Positions 6,772-7,060 of a stretch of DNA of 7,060 nucleotides are shown here, piece by piece. The stretch covers positions 1-7,060 of the forward strand of contig JAKEEV010000847.1 of NCBI GenBank assembly GCA_022616395.1, written 5' to 3'. Below the pieces are notes generated by a model. It was not told the origin of the DNA and ran no database searches. It saw only the letters and a list, made by a program, of their open reading frames with translations. This DNA comes from Planctomycetia bacterium (GTDB lineage Bacteria > Planctomycetota > Planctomycetia > Gemmatales > Gemmataceae). Both the position numbers and the translations under genes were made by a program. The first letter of the stretch is position 1, and each line of letters opens with the position of its first letter.

Positions 6772-6826
6772 GGACGGGCTTTCTAGCCCGTCTGTCTTTT
6801 GACGAGACGGGCTGGAAAGCCCGTCC
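6772..6826. terminator. Nested hairpin repeat after the FHA-GGDEF gene (terminator and/or dispersed repeat)
   Basis: It starts 9 nt after the TAA stop. Arm 6772-6793 is the reverse complement of arm 6805-6826 apart from one position that can form a G-U pair. Each arm is also a hairpin by itself: GACGGGCT-TTCT-AGCCCGTC (6773-6792) and GACGGGCT-GGAA-AGCCCGTC (6806-6825). The first small hairpin is followed by TGTCTTTT (6793-6800), a passable intrinsic-terminator tail. The self-complementary double structure is more like a REP-type intergenic element than a simple terminator; both readings may hold. Confidence 0.65.
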
Positions 6827-6881
6827 CACGAAACGCACTTCCTCTGGGTGCAGGAAGAGATTTTGGCGTTGTGGAGGTTTG

Positions 6882-6948
6882 ACCCAGCCGGCTCACGCCG
6901 GCGGTTCGACAATGACCAATCCACCCAGCCGGCATCAGCCGGCTGGGT
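6882..6948. repeat. Pair of ACCCAGCCGGC hairpin repeats
   Basis: The 11-mer ACCCAGCCGGC occurs at 6882-6892 and 6923-6933. The second copy forms a perfect 11-bp stem with GCCGGCTGGGT (6938-6948) around the loop ATCA. The first copy forms an imperfect stem with GCCGGCGGT (6897-6905) around TCAC, with two bulged bases. They lie between the cyclase gene and the gene starting at 7026. They look like another family of dispersed planctomycete intergenic palindromes; a role in termination or mRNA stability is possible. Confidence 0.6.
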
Positions 6949-7012
6949 TCCTTCAACTCTCACCATGCTGGAACCGCTCTTCGTGGCGCGGTAATCTGTG
7001 GCTCTTACCCAC

Positions 7013-7017
7013 AAGGA
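7013..7017 (+). promoter_or_regulatory. Ribosome-binding site of the 3'-edge gene
   Basis: AAGGA lies 8 nt before ATG 7026. It is the best-spaced Shine-Dalgarno sequence in the window and is the main support for calling a gene start here. Confidence 0.55.
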
Positions 7018-7025
7018 TTCCCGCC

Positions 7026-7060
7026 ATGAGCACACCCTTTTTGCAGTATTTCAACATCGA
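7026..7060 (+). CDS. Start of an unidentified protein (partial, cut by window edge)
   Basis: ATG 7026 opens a frame that stays open to the end of the window: MSTPFLQYFNI plus two bases. Eleven residues are too few to identify a family. Support comes from the well-placed AAGGA and the gene-free region with hairpins just upstream. The segment from the last hairpin (6948) to this start, 77 bp, should hold its promoter or 5' leader; I see no clear -35/-10 pair there. Confidence 0.5.
   Translation, partial: MSTPFLQYFNI

Noticed and set aside
6965..6994. Short ATG frame of nine codons before the 3'-edge gene
   Set aside because: Too short, no ribosome-binding site, and no sign of a leader-peptide attenuator.
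6454..7035. 193-aa minus-strand open frame overlapping the GGDEF end and the intergenic repeats
   Set aside because: It runs through the conserved GGDEF coding sequence and through palindromic repeats, and its composition is not protein-like.
1..7060. CRISPR array, transposase, tRNA or rRNA genes, riboswitch
   Set aside because: No regularly spaced repeats with unique spacers, no transposase motif, no cloverleaf or rRNA-like sequence was seen by eye. The repeats present are hairpins or tandem units of other kinds.

Overview
The window looks like chromosome of a high-GC planctomycete, most likely from the Gemmataceae. The evidence is protein architecture and N-terminal style. There is a Hanks-type Ser/Thr kinase joined through one membrane segment to a long TPR region. 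There is a surface-type protein starting with the 'ELLEDRLTPA' motif typical of planctomycete exported proteins. Short GC-rich dispersed hairpin repeats sit between genes. The taxonomic call is an inference from memory of these families; no ribosomal marker is present.

Layout. 1-228 (+) is the Lys/Pro-rich C-terminal tail of a protein that starts outside the window. 229-399 is a convergent intergenic region with a perfect 34-bp inverted repeat and a tandem pair of about 26-bp repeats. 3387 down to 400 (-) is a kinase-TM-TPR protein of about 995 residues with an HND in place of HRD catalytic motif. 3388-3719 is a divergent intergenic region with the most AT-rich DNA in the window and candidate promoter elements. 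3720-5711 (+) is a 663-residue metzincin-like zinc metalloprotease followed by pre-peptidase C-terminal (PPC)-like beta domains, ending at a GC-rich hairpin. 5845-6762 (+) is an FHA-GGDEF diguanylate cyclase of 305 residues. 6763-7025 holds two kinds of hairpin repeat. 7026-7060 (+) is the start of a further gene cut by the window edge.

How the genes may relate. The kinase and the protease are divergently transcribed from a shared regulatory region. The FHA-GGDEF gene lies 133 bp downstream of the protease on the same strand, separated from it by a hairpin, so it is probably its own transcription unit. A Ser/Thr kinase and a phosphothreonine-reading FHA domain fused to a c-di-GMP synthase within about 6 kb suggest a possible phospho-relay into c-di-GMP. 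This is only a neighbourhood-based hypothesis; planctomycete genomes carry many kinases. I see no CRISPR array, transposase, tRNA or rRNA, and no clearly new multi-gene system. The points most worth a second look are the non-RD kinase, the Asp third-ligand metzincin motif, the altered GGDEF I-site and the intergenic repeat families.
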